From Bedellia somnulentella (taxonomy: Eukaryota; Arthropoda; Insecta; Lepidoptera; Bedelliidae): 64,000 bases of DNA. This document shows, one piece after another, positions 22,366-34,797 of this stretch; position 1 is the stretch's first letter; each line of letters opens with the position of its first letter. Both the position numbers and the translations under genes were made by a program. The notes beneath the pieces are model-generated. The model made no database searches and was not told the origin of the DNA. It saw nothing but the letters and a program-made list of their open reading frames with translations. The stretch spans positions 15,268,401-15,332,400 of the forward strand of contig OY755175.1 in NCBI GenBank assembly GCA_963576735.1, given 5' to 3'.

Positions 22366-22990
22366 ATGAACGTATGTAATAAATAGCGACTGGTCTAGTG
22401 TTACTCTGCTATTCGATAATAATCTAATATCCCTTAGTCTATTATTGCTATTAATTAAAAATAAATAATAGGTTATTTTGAAACAGCATGCGGTAATTGT
22501 TTAAATTAGTTATTTATATATTTATTCCTATTTATAATGTTCCGAAATGAATTCAATAAGGTTTTATTCAAAAGCTGCAGAAAACCTTAAAAAGATACCA
22601 TTTCCTAGTAATTACGATGTTCTCGATAAGTTCACGCTAGGGATGGTTTATTTAATTGGTTTTTTAACATTCTTTCTAAGAGCCCTAATACCCTTAATCA
22701 CCTCAGACAACTAAGTTAATCTGGAAACAAATATAAATAAATATCATTAGTTATTAACTTAACTTCACTTGAGTAATTTCTATTTTGTGATGAACAATGA
22801 ATAACTTCAATTCATCATTAGCGAATGGAAGGAGCTAGTTCAAATTAAATAATAAGATGTGTTATTATGTTTATTTAAAACAGCCCTGTTGAACGATTAA
22901 CAAATGAGGTAAATAAATTCTCTATTGTGGACCAAGATCGACGCACTATAATAATACACTAAATGAGCTAACAAAGAATCAAATGGATTC
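22366..22990 (+). other. Intergenic, nothing recognised
   Basis: AT-rich, no coding sequence seen. Confidence 0.5.
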
Positions 22991-22995
22991 CAAGG

Positions 22996-23098
22996 CACGA
23001 GCGTTACTTTATCGTGTCGGTTAAAATGGCATAAAAGTATAAGATAATATGTGAGTGCGAAATAGATGGTTGTTTTTTTACCACGCTTTATGTAGTAA
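22996..23098 (+). repeat. Repeat Y, copy 1 (diverged)
   Basis: GCACGAGCGTTACTTTATCG, GTGTCGGTTAAAATGGCA and ACCACGCTTTATGTAGT match the two better Y copies at 32.1 and 36.6 kb. Confidence 0.55.
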
Positions 23099-23567
23099 GA
23101 AGGTTCTTAAGAAGTGAAAACACTTTAATCTATCTTTATTATGCTAGTAAATAGTTTAAAGATTGAACTCAGAAGCAACAGTTTTTCCGCTACGCCACTT
23201 GTATAAAAATTTAATTATCCGGATATTATATGTTTTCCCAACTGTAATGATAAGGGAACCGAAGAATTCAAACATAAGTATCAACACTGATAGAACTCAT
23301 CTATCACTAGAATCGTTATTATTTCAACAAAACACTAAGAACGCTAGAATGATAAAATTGATGATTTGTCCATTTGATATTATGGGATGGCTTTTCTCGA
23401 TATTCACTTAAGAGTGACTTTTTTTGTGATAGATTTGCAGTCACTGCATTATTTGGTACTTGGTTGCCTCCACAGAATGTTTGAGCTATCACAACCAACA
23501 ACTGTGCCTCGCACTCTGTAACTGAAAATACTAATAATCAACTCAACACCAAGACTCGAAACATTTC
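23099..23567 (+). other. Intergenic, nothing recognised
   Basis: Short open frames here show no domain or homology that I recognise. Confidence 0.45.
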
Positions 23568-23707
23568 GCCGTGCATCCCCCAAGGGGTTGCGGAGGTAAT
23601 AATATTTTTGAATATCACGTAACTATATTGTCAGATGGTGTTCGGAGTGCGTATTTTTTCCTTGGTCAGTGTACTCACGTGGCAGAGGGTATATCTATCG
23701 TCGTATA
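23568..23707 (-). mobile_element. S1 SINE fragment, diverged
   Basis: CGCCGTGCATCCCCCAAGGG and the reversed body to TATCGTCG. The head is lost. Confidence 0.7.
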
Positions 23708-23784
23708 TTCTATCGCCGTTTGATTCTGATCTTTTTTATTATTATTTGATTATGAGGAAACAATTCAACCTTGATTACCCTTAA

Positions 23785-24169
23785 GACGACGTGATAGCTC
23801 AGTGGGTAGAACACCGGTTGACGTGCAAGCGACTAGTTGTTTGTAGTTTCAAATCCCGGGTCGGGCCTACACCAATTTGTCTTTTCTAAAGACATATGTG
23901 TGGTTAATTTATCACGGTTGTTAACGGTGAGGGAAAACATCGTGAGGAAACCCACATGGCTGAGTTGTACTTAGTCATGTGACAGTGTATTCGTACAAAA
24001 ACGGCGACAGGCCTGCCCCCTATCACGTGAGTACACTGTCCATGCAAAACGTGGGTACTTTGAACACCAGGTGACAATGTCACGTGATGCTCAGGAGTAT
24101 TAGTACCTCTGGCAACCCCTTCGGGGATATTCGGCGTGAACGTTTATGTTTATGTATGTTATGTTATGT
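23785..24169 (+). mobile_element. S1 SINE, full length
   Basis: ATTACCCTTAA is duplicated at 23774-23784 and 24170-24180. A 10-bp duplication (GTTTGTAGTT-like) expands the T-arm region. Confidence 0.92.
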
Positions 24170-24180
24170 ATTACCCTTAA

Positions 24181-24670
24181 ATAAAATTTCTCTTTTTTTC
24201 CGTGCTAAACCTACGATACCACTCTGTCGCTAAATCGCGTTCTTTATATGATGACCTTAACCTTTAATCAATTTACTTAGATGTGTAGTGGAGATTTTAT
24301 TGCTGAAGCTCTGGCTACCTTTTGAGAAGAAGTATAAATAATTCAGTTGTAAATTTATATGTTTGTATTAAATAATGTAGAAATGTCGTGATGAAAACGC
24401 TGCGCCGAACATGAAATATTACGTACTCGTGTCGTGATGTAACAAGTTTAGTCGATTATTGGCGTTATATCACTATGAAGCAATCGGTGCAATTATTAAA
24501 ATTTGCGCTTTTGAGGGATCCGCTTAAAAAAGGTAAAACCGAGACTTCTACCGAGACTTCGCCGTCTGTTATACAAACAGTCGTTAAACTGTACTCACTT
24601 AGGGGCTAACTCGATCTGTGCTATATATCCGTTTATATTTATTCTATAACACCTAACCTAACCCAACCTT
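24181..24670 (+). other. Intergenic
   Basis: A short X 3' scrap (TGAAGCTCTGGCTACC) lies near 24304-24320. Nothing else was recognised. Confidence 0.45.
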
Positions 24671-24757
24671 TACTCACGGCTAAAAATCTCAAGAAGGAGT
24701 AGCCAGATCTTCATAAAACATTTTGTTGGCTACTTTTGTAAGTAAATTTGGGATATG
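24671..24757 (-). mobile_element. X element 3' fragment
   Basis: TACTCACGGCTAAAAATCTC and AGGAGTAGCCAGA match the X 3' end in reverse. Confidence 0.7.
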
Positions 24758-25067
24758 TTCTCTATTTGACCTACTCTACCCAATATTGGCACAATACATT
24801 CCTTGTATAAATAAAACAAAAATATTATTATTCAGCATTTAATTATGAGGTCAAAGTTAGTTCCATATCTGTCCACATGCCACCGCTATCTTTGTTATAG
24901 AAAGAAGATTAATTAAATGGCAATTCACATTACTAAAACCCATTAACATTTTCAATGTTTTTAAACGATAATGACGGGGACTCGTACATAAGTTGTTTTA
25001 TCTGGTATAATTGTCTGGTGTATTGTCCAGGCCAACGAAACCATGTGTTTGGATTTTTATGCTCTTT
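24758..25067 (+). other. Intergenic, nothing recognised
   Basis: AT-rich sequence up to the LINE-B insertion point. Confidence 0.5.
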
Positions 25068-25076
25068 TATATTTGT

Positions 25077-26874
25077 GAGAGGAAACTCTCTGATAATTTC
25101 CGGAATAACCAAAATTTGTTCTGGAAATATATCCGGAAAGAAAAGGAGTTTCCCAAAACACGAGAGTGAATGTAGTGAAAGATGATCAGGGTGAATTGGC
25201 GACGGATGAAAGTAGCATGAAACGAGTATGGAAGAATTATTTTAAGGGACTCTTTGAAAAAGAGGATGCATCCGTTTCTTCGCCAATCGGCAGTAATGTT
25301 GACTGGAACGACGCGATGGGTGCCTTTAGTGGAAAAGAGATCCGTATTGAAGAAATAATGAAAGCAATGAAAAGTATGAAAATAGGGAAGGCGGCAGGGT
25401 ATGATAGGATAACTATCGAAATGCTGAGGGCTGGTAAAGGGTTGGTGGCTTCTTGGTTGTACTTCCTTTTCCATAAATGCTGGTCGAGTGGCAAAGTACC
25501 ACAAGACTGGTGCAAGGCGGTGATTGTGCCTCTGTATAAAGGAAAAGGGTCACGCCAGGAGGCTAAAAATTACCGCGGCATTAGCCTACTCAGCATTGTC
25601 GGTAAGTTGTATGCAAAGGTATTAATTGAAAGAGTGATGAATGAAACTGATGAGAAAATATGGGATGTGCAAGCAGGATTTTGGGGAAGGAATAGGATGT
25701 ATGGATTAATTCTTCTCTCTAAGGAGCATCACCGAAAAGTTCTTAGCCAAGAGCCAAAAGGTGTATCGATCCTTCATTGATTTAGAGAAGGCGTATGATA
25801 GGGTGGTAAGAAGATGTTTGTGGGAGGTGTTAACCAAGTTTGGTTTAGGGAGTCAACTTATACGGGCATTGGTTTCACTCTATGAGGATTCCAGTGCATT
25901 TGTAAACACTGACTAGTTTGGCATCTCTAGAGGTGTCCGACAGGGTTGTGTTGCTTCTCCGTGGCTTTTGAATTTGTTCATGGATGAATGTTTGACAGAG
26001 TAACGTGAAAGTGATTATCGACTAAGAATGGGTGGATTCATTGTTAAATGCCTCTTGTATGCTGATGATCAAGTGCTACTTGCATCGTCGTCGTCGGCGG
26101 AAGAGTTGCAAGAGATGATGAATATTGCATCTGCGTCATTTGAAAGAAAAGGAATGAGAGTAAATGTGGATAAAACCAAAACCATGGTTTTTGAAAGAGA
26201 GGAGAATATGACCGAATGCTTGATTGAGATTAATGGTAAGAGAGTGCAACAAGTAAATGAGTTTGTATATCTGGGAAGTATGTTTACTAGAGTTGGAAAG
26301 TGTGATGAAGACATCGAGAGAAGAGTGAAAAAGGGTAATGGGATTAATGGAGCACTGGACAGTCTAATGTCTAGTCAATAGGTGTCCGAAAAGGCCCGAA
26401 TGGCTGTGCATGATGCTGTTTTTGTTCCTACGCTTATGTATAGCAGTGAATGTTGGGTGTGGCAGAAAAGATATGAAAAAAGAGTGAATGCAGTAGAAAT
26501 GAGGTATCTCATAAAAGTTTGTAATGTAAGGTTATGCGATCGTGTGAGGAATGATGTGATTCGTGAAAGGTGTGGTGTAAAAGATGATATTGTAAGTAAT
26601 ATAGAAAAAGGAATGTTGAGGTGGTTGGGCACATCGAGAGGATGGATAATAGGAAATTGCTAAAAGTTAGAAGAGGACGGCCACGAAAGACACACTTGGA
26701 CCAAATTGAGAGTGTTCTCAAAAAAGCAGGCGTCCGAATTCTGAAGAATAAAAGAGCATGTATGAAAAGGTTGAAGGATGTAGACGAAGCAAGAAAGGTT
26801 TGCCAGGATCGTACGAAGTGGCGATCGATAGTCTCTGCCTACCCCATTGGGAATTAACGGCGTGTGTATGTATG
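25077..26874 (+). mobile_element. LINE-B1: non-LTR retrotransposon, 5'-truncated pseudogene
   Basis: The reverse transcriptase runs through GKAAGYDRITIEML, NYRGISLLS, FIDLEKAYDRV (first catalytic Asp), VRQGCVASPWL and LLYADDQ (catalytic box), then FVYLGSMFT and a C-terminal region with SECWVWQKR and RGRPRKT. Frameshifts near 25690 and 26640 and stops at 25914, 26001 and 26379 inactivate it. TATATTTGT is duplicated at 25068-25076 and 26875-26883, so it was truncated on insertion. The end TCTCTGCCTACCCC, GGGAATTAACGGCGTG and TATG tail resembles X and S1. No endonuclease domain is present. Confidence 0.9.
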
Positions 26875-26942
26875 TATATTTGTTAAATCAGCATTTCACA
26901 TATTTTGTTTTCACAATCAGCATGTTTTGTTACACACATAAA

Positions 26943-27162
26943 TAAACTAACGGCTATAAATCCCTAAAAGGGGTAATCAGAGCTTCAGGATCGGAAAATT
27001 CTCAAGCCACTTTTGGAAGTTAAGTGGGGAAAAGATTGTAAAATAATTATTTTGTGATGGGTCAAAAATAACTAAAAATCCCCGATACCCTTAGTAGCCT
27101 CTTAGGATCACCGATGGGAAGAAATGGGGTAGTGCTATTCTAAGCCGATACTAAACACCAGT
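26943..27162 (-). mobile_element. X element, diverged
   Basis: CTAACGGCTATAAATCCCTA to AATGGGGTAGTGCTATTCTA in reverse. Part of the middle is lost. Confidence 0.8.
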
Positions 27163-27528
27163 ATCAAACAAATAATAATAATAAAATAGCAGTATTTTGT
27201 TAGTATCTTAGCTAGTCTTACATTGAGTTTTGATTTGTATAATTTGGCCAGGAGTTCTGTAGTTGGCTGTAAGTTGCTATTAAAAAAATACGGTTCAGTG
27301 GTTTTGGGGCATGTTCAAACAGACAAACCATCACACAAACAAATTTTGCCTCTTTATAATAAGTACTCATACGATTACGATTACAATAATGTAAGTAAAC
27401 AATGGCCTTTGTTGCCATTCTTATGATTATTTTTGAACGGTAACTTTAATATGTGTGTTAACGACATTGACGTTTATGCAATACCATCAGCTTTATTTTA
27501 CTAAATGCATCTAGTATATATTGAATAA
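27163..27528 (+). other. Intergenic, nothing recognised
   Basis: Two overlapping short open frames on opposite strands (27218-27426) have no recognisable domain. Confidence 0.45.
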
Positions 27529-27778
27529 ACATATACTCACGGCCGTAAATCCCAAAAAGCGGTAGCCAGAGCTTTAGAGGTAGAAACTCCGCAGCAACAA
27601 CAAAACATTTGGAAGTTGATGAGGGACAAGATGACAGAAATAAAGTAACGACGGTGATGCATTTCCAACCGCATCACCCAAAAACCACTTAAAAAGCCCC
27701 ATGCCCCTTAGTCACCTCTTACGGCGTCCGTGGGGTAGAATGAGGTAGTGACATTATAAGTCGGGACTACGCGACTGT
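27529..27778 (-). mobile_element. X element, diverged full length
   Basis: CATATACTCACGGCCGTAAA to GGGACTACGCGAC in reverse. Confidence 0.8.
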
Positions 27779-27937
27779 AAAATATTGTAAATGTATATAG
27801 TAGTATCTTATAGTTTATGTATATGTGTTTTGATGCAATACCAGTCAAAAACATTACCAATAGTTTTCCCTATAAAACTTTTATCGTGGCTGATATATAT
27901 CTAATTTGTAAAATCAGTCTATGATCCATACATTCTG

Positions 27938-27981
27938 CCTGTAATTTTTTGGGATTTACAACCGTTAGTATACGTATTATG
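27938..27981 (+). mobile_element. X element 3' scrap
   Basis: TTTTGGGATTTACAACCGTT and AGTATACGTATTATG. Confidence 0.5.
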
Positions 27982-28449
27982 TTTTGGTACATCTTATGTA
28001 TTAGCCAAAAACAAACATAATCAGAAACGAGCTATGATTAATATGTAAGTCGCTAGAACAAACAGTTGATAAAACCAATTAGTAGTTTATTTATAAAGCT
28101 ACAGGAAAAATAAAGCAAAACAACAGTCTTATCATCAGAGATCAGCGTATGAGACAGCTTGTTTTGGGTTCATTGATCTTAAACTTATATTGATAGATTT
28201 GCGTCAGGTATTCTGTAGATGTGGTGTATTTGGATGCGATTTCAATGGCAAACATTTAGGTAATATTCTTCAATATTTTCTTGTCCGAGAATAGATTTTT
28301 GTGCAATGTTATGTGTGGACTTTTTCTTCTTGGAGAAGGAGACATAACAATGACAGAAGTAATGCCAAGAGCACCTGAGCAGTATAGTTATTTTTGGTGT
28401 AATTGTACTGCGGTGCACAAAGATATATTTTTTTAAATTTCTATCTTAA
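27982..28449 (+). other. Intergenic, nothing recognised
   Basis: AT-rich, no features seen. Confidence 0.5.
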
Positions 28450-28646
28450 TACTATTTGCTATGAAGTGTCGGGTTATAAAAGCACTTTTCCATTTGCTCC
28501 TGCTGGTATTGTAAGAGATATTTGGGCGATGTGGCTGAAGATATATCACCTTTATTTTTAAATATTTTCCCCACTCAACTTGTGGCTAAGGGAATTCTGA
28601 AACTCTGCCTACTCATTTTTGAAATCTATAATCCTGAGTATATGTT
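28450..28646 (+). mobile_element. X element, old copy
   Basis: TTGCTATGAAGTGTCGGG, TGGGCGATGTGGCTGAAG and ATCCTGAGTATATG remain in order. Confidence 0.65.
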
Positions 28647-29349
28647 CTGAGTGTATTTGTGTACTATACAGACTTACATAGCGTTTTATGTAATTATTTA
28701 CTATCATTTATAACTTTTTGCGCATCTCTGAAATAATTATTAAGTCTTCTTGAATCTTTCATACACATGTTGAGTTAGTTTTCGTTTTGCTGCTAATACA
28801 TTTTCTTGTTTGCTTATATTATGTTCCAAATAAATGTATTCTTAATTATTTAATAAAAGACAGTTTTTTTTTTACTGCCATCAGTGCCTTATCACTAGTT
28901 CCCTTCACCTTGAACTTACCGAAGTAGTTTGCAAACGCTGCCTGAGGGAACGCTTCGCATTTACCATAACATCATAAGGATGTCATTATCGACATGTCTA
29001 TGTTTTAACTTATGAGTGAATGTGTTTCCGTGTGATGTAGCGAATTGGCTTGCATTAAATAAATGTAGCAAATAAAAAGATCTTTTATGGCGCCATTTAC
29101 CAAAGTCAATATCAGTTACTTAAGTATGCCATTACATTTTAATGTCGTTTTTACACATTCAGTCAGTAAAAACACTTGTATTTTTTATCTTTTCAACCAA
29201 AGCATGTTTTTAAAATCCATACCATGTTATGTAAGTTACCGTGTGCCGTTACAAAACTACGTAAAATAATTTTTATTAACTTGATTTTGCAAATTATCCG
29301 TTGCTTTTATTTGTAGCAGACATAAATATCGGCAGATATATACACATAT
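28647..29349 (+). other. Intergenic, nothing recognised
   Basis: No gene or repeat recognised upstream of paralogue 2. Confidence 0.5.
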
Positions 29350-29536
29350 TTACACTCACGGACCCTATTTTAGTGTAGAAATGGGTTAAGATGCTGCAAT
29401 GAAGGACAATTTGTAAGCAGTTACCAACCGTTCTACTTCCATTAGTTGAAGAGTCATAGATCCCTTAGTCACCTCGGACTCCCACAGGAAGAAGCGGGGA
29501 GGGGATTTCCTAAGTGTCTACTACACGACTATACCG
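29350..29536 (-). mobile_element. X element, very diverged, upstream of paralogue 2
   Basis: TACACTCACGGACCC at the 3' end and GTCTACTACACGAC at the 5' end in reverse. It ends about 250 bp before the start codon, so it may lie in the promoter region. Confidence 0.5.
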
Positions 29537-29782
29537 CAGTGAATGGATCTTGAATAATAAACTCTTATTGGTTGATCAGTCTCGAGACGGCTGCTCTTGC
29601 GCATACATTATTCGGACGAAGTCTGTCCGTACTCGATGGTCGCTAGTCGCTCGGTAATCGGCAATGATAGCGGTACACCCGACGAGTGAATAGTGATGCG
29701 TTAGTTACTACATTTTGGGTATTCCGTTCGTTCATCTTTGTGACTCTGGCGAAAATTTGTACAGTTGCGATTTTTTTGTAAA

Positions 29783-29785
29783 ATG
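29783..29785 (+). CDS. Paralogue 2, exon 1 (start codon only)
   Basis: AAA-ATG is followed at once by the strong donor GTAAGT, phase 0. This fits exon 2, which begins in phase 0 with a signal peptide lacking a Met. The 5' UTR presumably lies upstream, about 29580-29782. Another 5' exon cannot be excluded. Confidence 0.6.
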
Positions 29786-32700
29786 GTAAGTGAAAAGTTT
29801 TATCAAGTTTTATTGTAATTTTTATTTACGTACTTTACTTTCATATTTATAACTTGTAAGAAGTAAATGCATAACACAAAGTATAAGTATGTCATTATTG
29901 ACTGATTATTTGATGAATGGATGGCTTTAGAATTTGGTGGCGTTATTGACACTAAAAACACAATAAAAATGTTAACACTTCAGTGGCTAGTGTTTATTGG
30001 TTTTTTAATTAAGTTTGTACGTTTCAATGATATGCATCGAAGTGTTTAATGGAAAGAAAATGTATGAACTATTTGATTTTAAATCTGGTTTTCTTTGCTT
30101 TGATGTGGCATTTGACATTAAAGTTTTATAAACTTTAATGTGTTCGCTCAGGTGCATCAACTATCAACTCAAACTCAAACCTTCACGCCGCCGTTTATTC
30201 TCGTAGGGGTGGCAGAGAGGCTGATACACTTGTGACATTAATTTTTTATGATGCTCAGGGCAGGCCTATTGTTATTGCTATTGCCCAAAAGTAAAATAAC
30301 TTAGTTCGACGTAGTTATGTGAGGTTTCTCCCAATGTTTATCCTTACTGTTAACAAACATAATAAATTATCCACACATATGACTTTAGAAGACACATTAT
30401 GTAGACCCGACTCTAGATTTGAACCCACGCCTCTCTGCATGATAGGCAGATTTTCTACTCACTGAGTTATCAAGGTGGTTCTTAAGTATATAAAATCATG
30501 CCAGCAGCTATTTAGTTTGCTGGCATGATTTTATATAGCTTATATTTTATATTTAATAAGCTGCTTAGGTTTTGGTTGTTGTCTCAGAAATTTAGATAAA
30601 GATAAGGGTTAGTTAATAAGTCGTTATGCATAAGTAATGCTACTTAATTGATTGTTTTTGTTAATGGCATGAAGGACCCAATTTTTTTAAACACTGACTT
30701 GCATTGAATGGATATTTAGTTAGAAAATGTGATATTAGAACATAGATATCATGTTTTCCAATAGTTAATTATTGCTAATAATTAATGTCTTAAGAAAGCA
30801 AAATCAATTCGTACGATCCTGACAAAACTTGCTTTCCTCATATTCACTTTTAAGTTAAGTAATAGCTCTGAGCTTAGTAAGTGGAACACCGATTTGCCGC
30901 ACTTTCCAAACCAACTTTTGCCTTTACGTTAACACCAAAACAAATACATTACACAAAATTCAATCTTGGATAGACTGTTGGCGAATGTCTGCCGGAATAA
31001 TAAATAAAAGTAAAATTACTTAACCCTACATACTACAGTAGCCGCGCTGTATACAGAAGCGGTTGTGGTCGCGTGGATTACATACCGACCGTGAAGTAGG
31101 CAGCTCTCCCGTGACTCAATCGCACGCGACGGGCGTTCCCGCAAAACCTGAGCGCATGTGCAATGTCTTCAACTCCACTGAAAGCCGAAAGGACCACTTT
31201 AACAGATTTCATTTGTTTTAAGGTTTTGTACGCGTGGATTACATATGTATCCACGCGACCACTCAAGGAATAATTTTATTCAGACTCCCTTTAAATTTAA
31301 TTCTGCCCTCTATCACGAGTACCCTGTCCGAGCAAAACGCAGGTGGCAATGTCACGTGATGTTCAGAAATATTAGTTCCTTTGCTAACCTCTTCCGGGAT
31401 ATACGGCGTGAACGATTGAGTTTAATTAGAGGATGTAAAATCAAATCGTGGCCAAATAAGACCGTAGATAAAATCACAAGGCACATCATCGCCTTCGATC
31501 ATACTTGGGGTACTTTGCCACGCGACCAACATTTTGGAAAAGAGAGTACAAGTACAACATAGAAGCCACCAACCTATTACATTTCGTTCCTTATCCTGTC
31601 TTACCCTCCCGCCTCCCTACTATTATTCCTTTTATTGCTTTCGCTTCGTACCAATCAACATTACTGCCGATTGGCAAAGAAGTTGATGAATACAGTTTCA
31701 TCATATTTTCATCTGTCGCTATTTCACCCTATCAATCTAAATTCCTCAATTATAAAAATTATAATATAATTATAATATAAAAATTCCTCAGCCGCTTTTG
31801 GAAAGTTGAGTGAGGAAAAGATGGTAAAATAAAGGTTGTTGGTGATGGGTCTCCAACCGCATCGCCCAAAAATCTCTTAATAGCCCCAACACCGTTAGTC
31901 GCCCTTTACGTACACCCACCGGAATAAATGGGGTAGTTTCTTTTTTTTAATTAATTGACTTAATTAGCCAAATGAGTATTTTATAAGTGAAATTAGGAAT
32001 ATATTATCTACTCAAGTTCATATTCTATTGCCACTATTCCTATAGTATGTGCGTAATGCTTTCTCGCATTCTCTGTATTATTAACACATTCAAAAGACCT
32101 AGCACGAGCACTATATTATAATCACGATATCGGTTAGAACAAGATGACAGTATATACGATACTAAGTAAGTGCGTAAGAGATGGCTGTTCTACACCACGC
32201 AATATGTAGTTAAAAGGTCTTGTACTAGTTATCCAGATCTGTGATCGTAGTCTTTGGACCGTGAAGTATGTTCCAAGATTAATTCAGTAATTTCATGATA
32301 TATTCTTACGTACGATTGCCGTTTAGTGTCGGCTTAAAATATCATTATAATATGTCTTCTCGTGGGGTTGTATGTGTTAGTTTAGGAAACCAGGGTAAGT
32401 GGTTGGGCTGAAAATTCTTTGCCAACCTTTCGACCAACATGTTATTTCACAATTTTTTTCTGGTTTCTGATCAGTGATTTCCAAAAGTGGTTGAGTAATA
32501 GATGATTCCGAATTTATGATAACTTCTTTTCGGATTGTAGTAGTTGATATGTTCCATTTATAACTTACAATGCTTTCACCCTCGTAGATATGTAAACTAT
32601 TATAAGTATAGATTTGAACACTTTATCGCGGTTTATTAGACGACCTCGGAGTATACATTTGGACCAAATAGAGAGTTATCAAAAAGGTAGGTGTCCGAAG

Positions 32701-34730
32701 TATGAAGAATAAAAGAGCATGTATGAAAAGATTGATGGATGTGAACCAAGCTAAAGAGGTTTCCCAGGATCGTACAAAGTGGCGATCGAAAGTCTCTGCC
32801 TACCCCAATGAGAACTAACGGCGTGAATATATGTATTGTATGTACCAGGATTTATTTGAAATATTTTCAGAATGCATCAGTTTTAATAAAACTCGTCTAC
32901 GTATGTCTGTGTATATCGGTCGGTGTGTATATCGTCTATGTACGGTTTATATACTCACAGAAAAAAATCTAAACATCAACTTTTGACCTGAACCTAGAAA
33001 CTTTTAGGGAACATTCGTGGTCGTGTATCTCGTTGACTTGGAGGAAATTAATGTTCTGACCGCGGGTATATGTGTAGTAAATGTTATTGTGAAACAGATG
33101 AACTTTCTAATGCACCAGTTAAGCTCATAAACCTGCCAAGCATAAACTAAGTTATTGCAACCGTGCAATAGCAATGAGGCCATCAGTTTGTTAGGGATAG
33201 CCTAGTTTTTGAAAAAAATAGTTCTGTTTTAGCAAATAATAATTGAAATCAGATATCTACAGTACTGGCACACTCTTTTTTGGGGATCGGAGATCTTGTG
33301 AAGTAATGAACAAGTATGTCATATATTGTCTGCCAACCCCTTCGGGTATAAACGGCGTGAACATTTATGTTTACCTTTGTTTGTCTTGACAAATGTGGAA
33401 TTTGACGATGAGGTACGGCAAAGCTCACCAAACGCAACTTTACTCTCACCATCTGAGCCACTGAGCCCAATTCAACGGTTGACCCCATTTTATAGCTTTT
33501 AGTGTAACCAAATATATATATATCTAATATAGCGTAGTGTCGGCTTAGAATAGCACTACCCCATTTCTTCCGGTGGGTGTACGTAAGAGGCGACTAACGG
33601 TATTGGGGCTTTTTAAGGGATTTTTGGGCGATGCGGTCGGAGACCCATCACCAATAACCTTTATTCTACCATCTTTTCCCCACTCAACTTCCAAAAGTAG
33701 CTGAGAAATTTCTAATAGTGAGTATATGTATGTATGTATGTAATTTATAAAATTCACGTGTGTTTGTCACCAAACTCCTCCGAAACGGGTGAAGCAGTTT
33801 CAAATAAATTTTATATACATTCGGTAGATCTGAGAATAGGTTTATAATTATTTTTTATACTTGTAAGTAGTGTTGCACCGACGACTGTGGGTTCTGCCAA
33901 ATGTCGAGTTCGGCCGAATGTTCGGTATAAATATATGCCGAAGCCGAAGTTCGCCCGAACTTCGGTTAATTTTCGCGCGCTTTCCTTTAGCTCTGTTCTA
34001 TAGAAAAGGTGTTATTCCTACCTAACTATGAGTGCGAGAAAATGGTCAAGCGTGTGGACTCTTTACCTCGAAAGTGATGAAAAAAACAAAGTTAAGTGTA
34101 CTTTATGTGATATATTATTTCTCGTGGAGGCAGTGGTCGCACCGGATCTACTTCGGCCCTTAAAATCACTTACAACTAAAACTCAAACTCAAACGTTCAC
34201 GCCGAATATCCCCAAAGGGGTTGGCAGAGGTACTAATACTCCTGAACATCACATGACATTGTCACCTGGTGTTCAGAATACCCACGTTTTGCTTGGACAG
34301 TGAACTCACGTGATAGGGGGCAGGTTTATCGCCGTTTTGTACGAAGACACTGTCACATGAATAAGTACAACTTAGCCATGTGGGCTTCCTCACGATGTTT
34401 TCCCTCACCGTTAACAACCATGAGAAAGTAACCTGTGTGTTTTTTTTCTAAGGAACAAAATCAAACACCAAAATTCGACTCACGCAGTTGTTAATAATAC
34501 TTATATATTTTAAACATATATAATTACATTTTAAATTGAATTTAATTCTACTTATCCTTTTATAATTTAACTACCGAACTTCAGCCGAATTTCGGTTCAA
34601 TCTGCTAAATCTAACCGAAATTCGGCCGAAGTTGAATTTCGGTAAATCTGCCGAACTTCGGTAACAACGAATGTTTAACGAATTTCGGTGCATCTCTACT
34701 TATAACTGATACGCGTTGTATACCCGAAAC

Positions 34731-34797
<67 letters not shown>

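Larger units (their letters stand above)
33868..34698 (+). mobile_element. hAT transposon remnant with BED zinc finger
   Basis: The inverted ends are TAGTGTTGCACCGA and, reversed, TAGAGATGCACCGAAA, with TTCGGC-rich subterminal repeats. The 8-bp flanks CTTGTAAG and CTTATAAC agree at 6 of 8. Near 34028 a frame starts MSARKWSSVW, then KVKCTLC, the first half of a BED zinc finger. After a one-base shift, GGSGRTGSTSALK follows, the second half. The transposase catalytic part is deleted, and an S1 SINE is inserted in the rest. Confidence 0.8.

Noticed and set aside
25067..25504. 145-codon minus-strand frame
   Set aside because: It is antisense to the LINE-B1 reverse transcriptase and has no own domain.
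34028..34303. Host BED zinc-finger gene
   Set aside because: It lies between hAT ends, is frameshifted and runs into a SINE.
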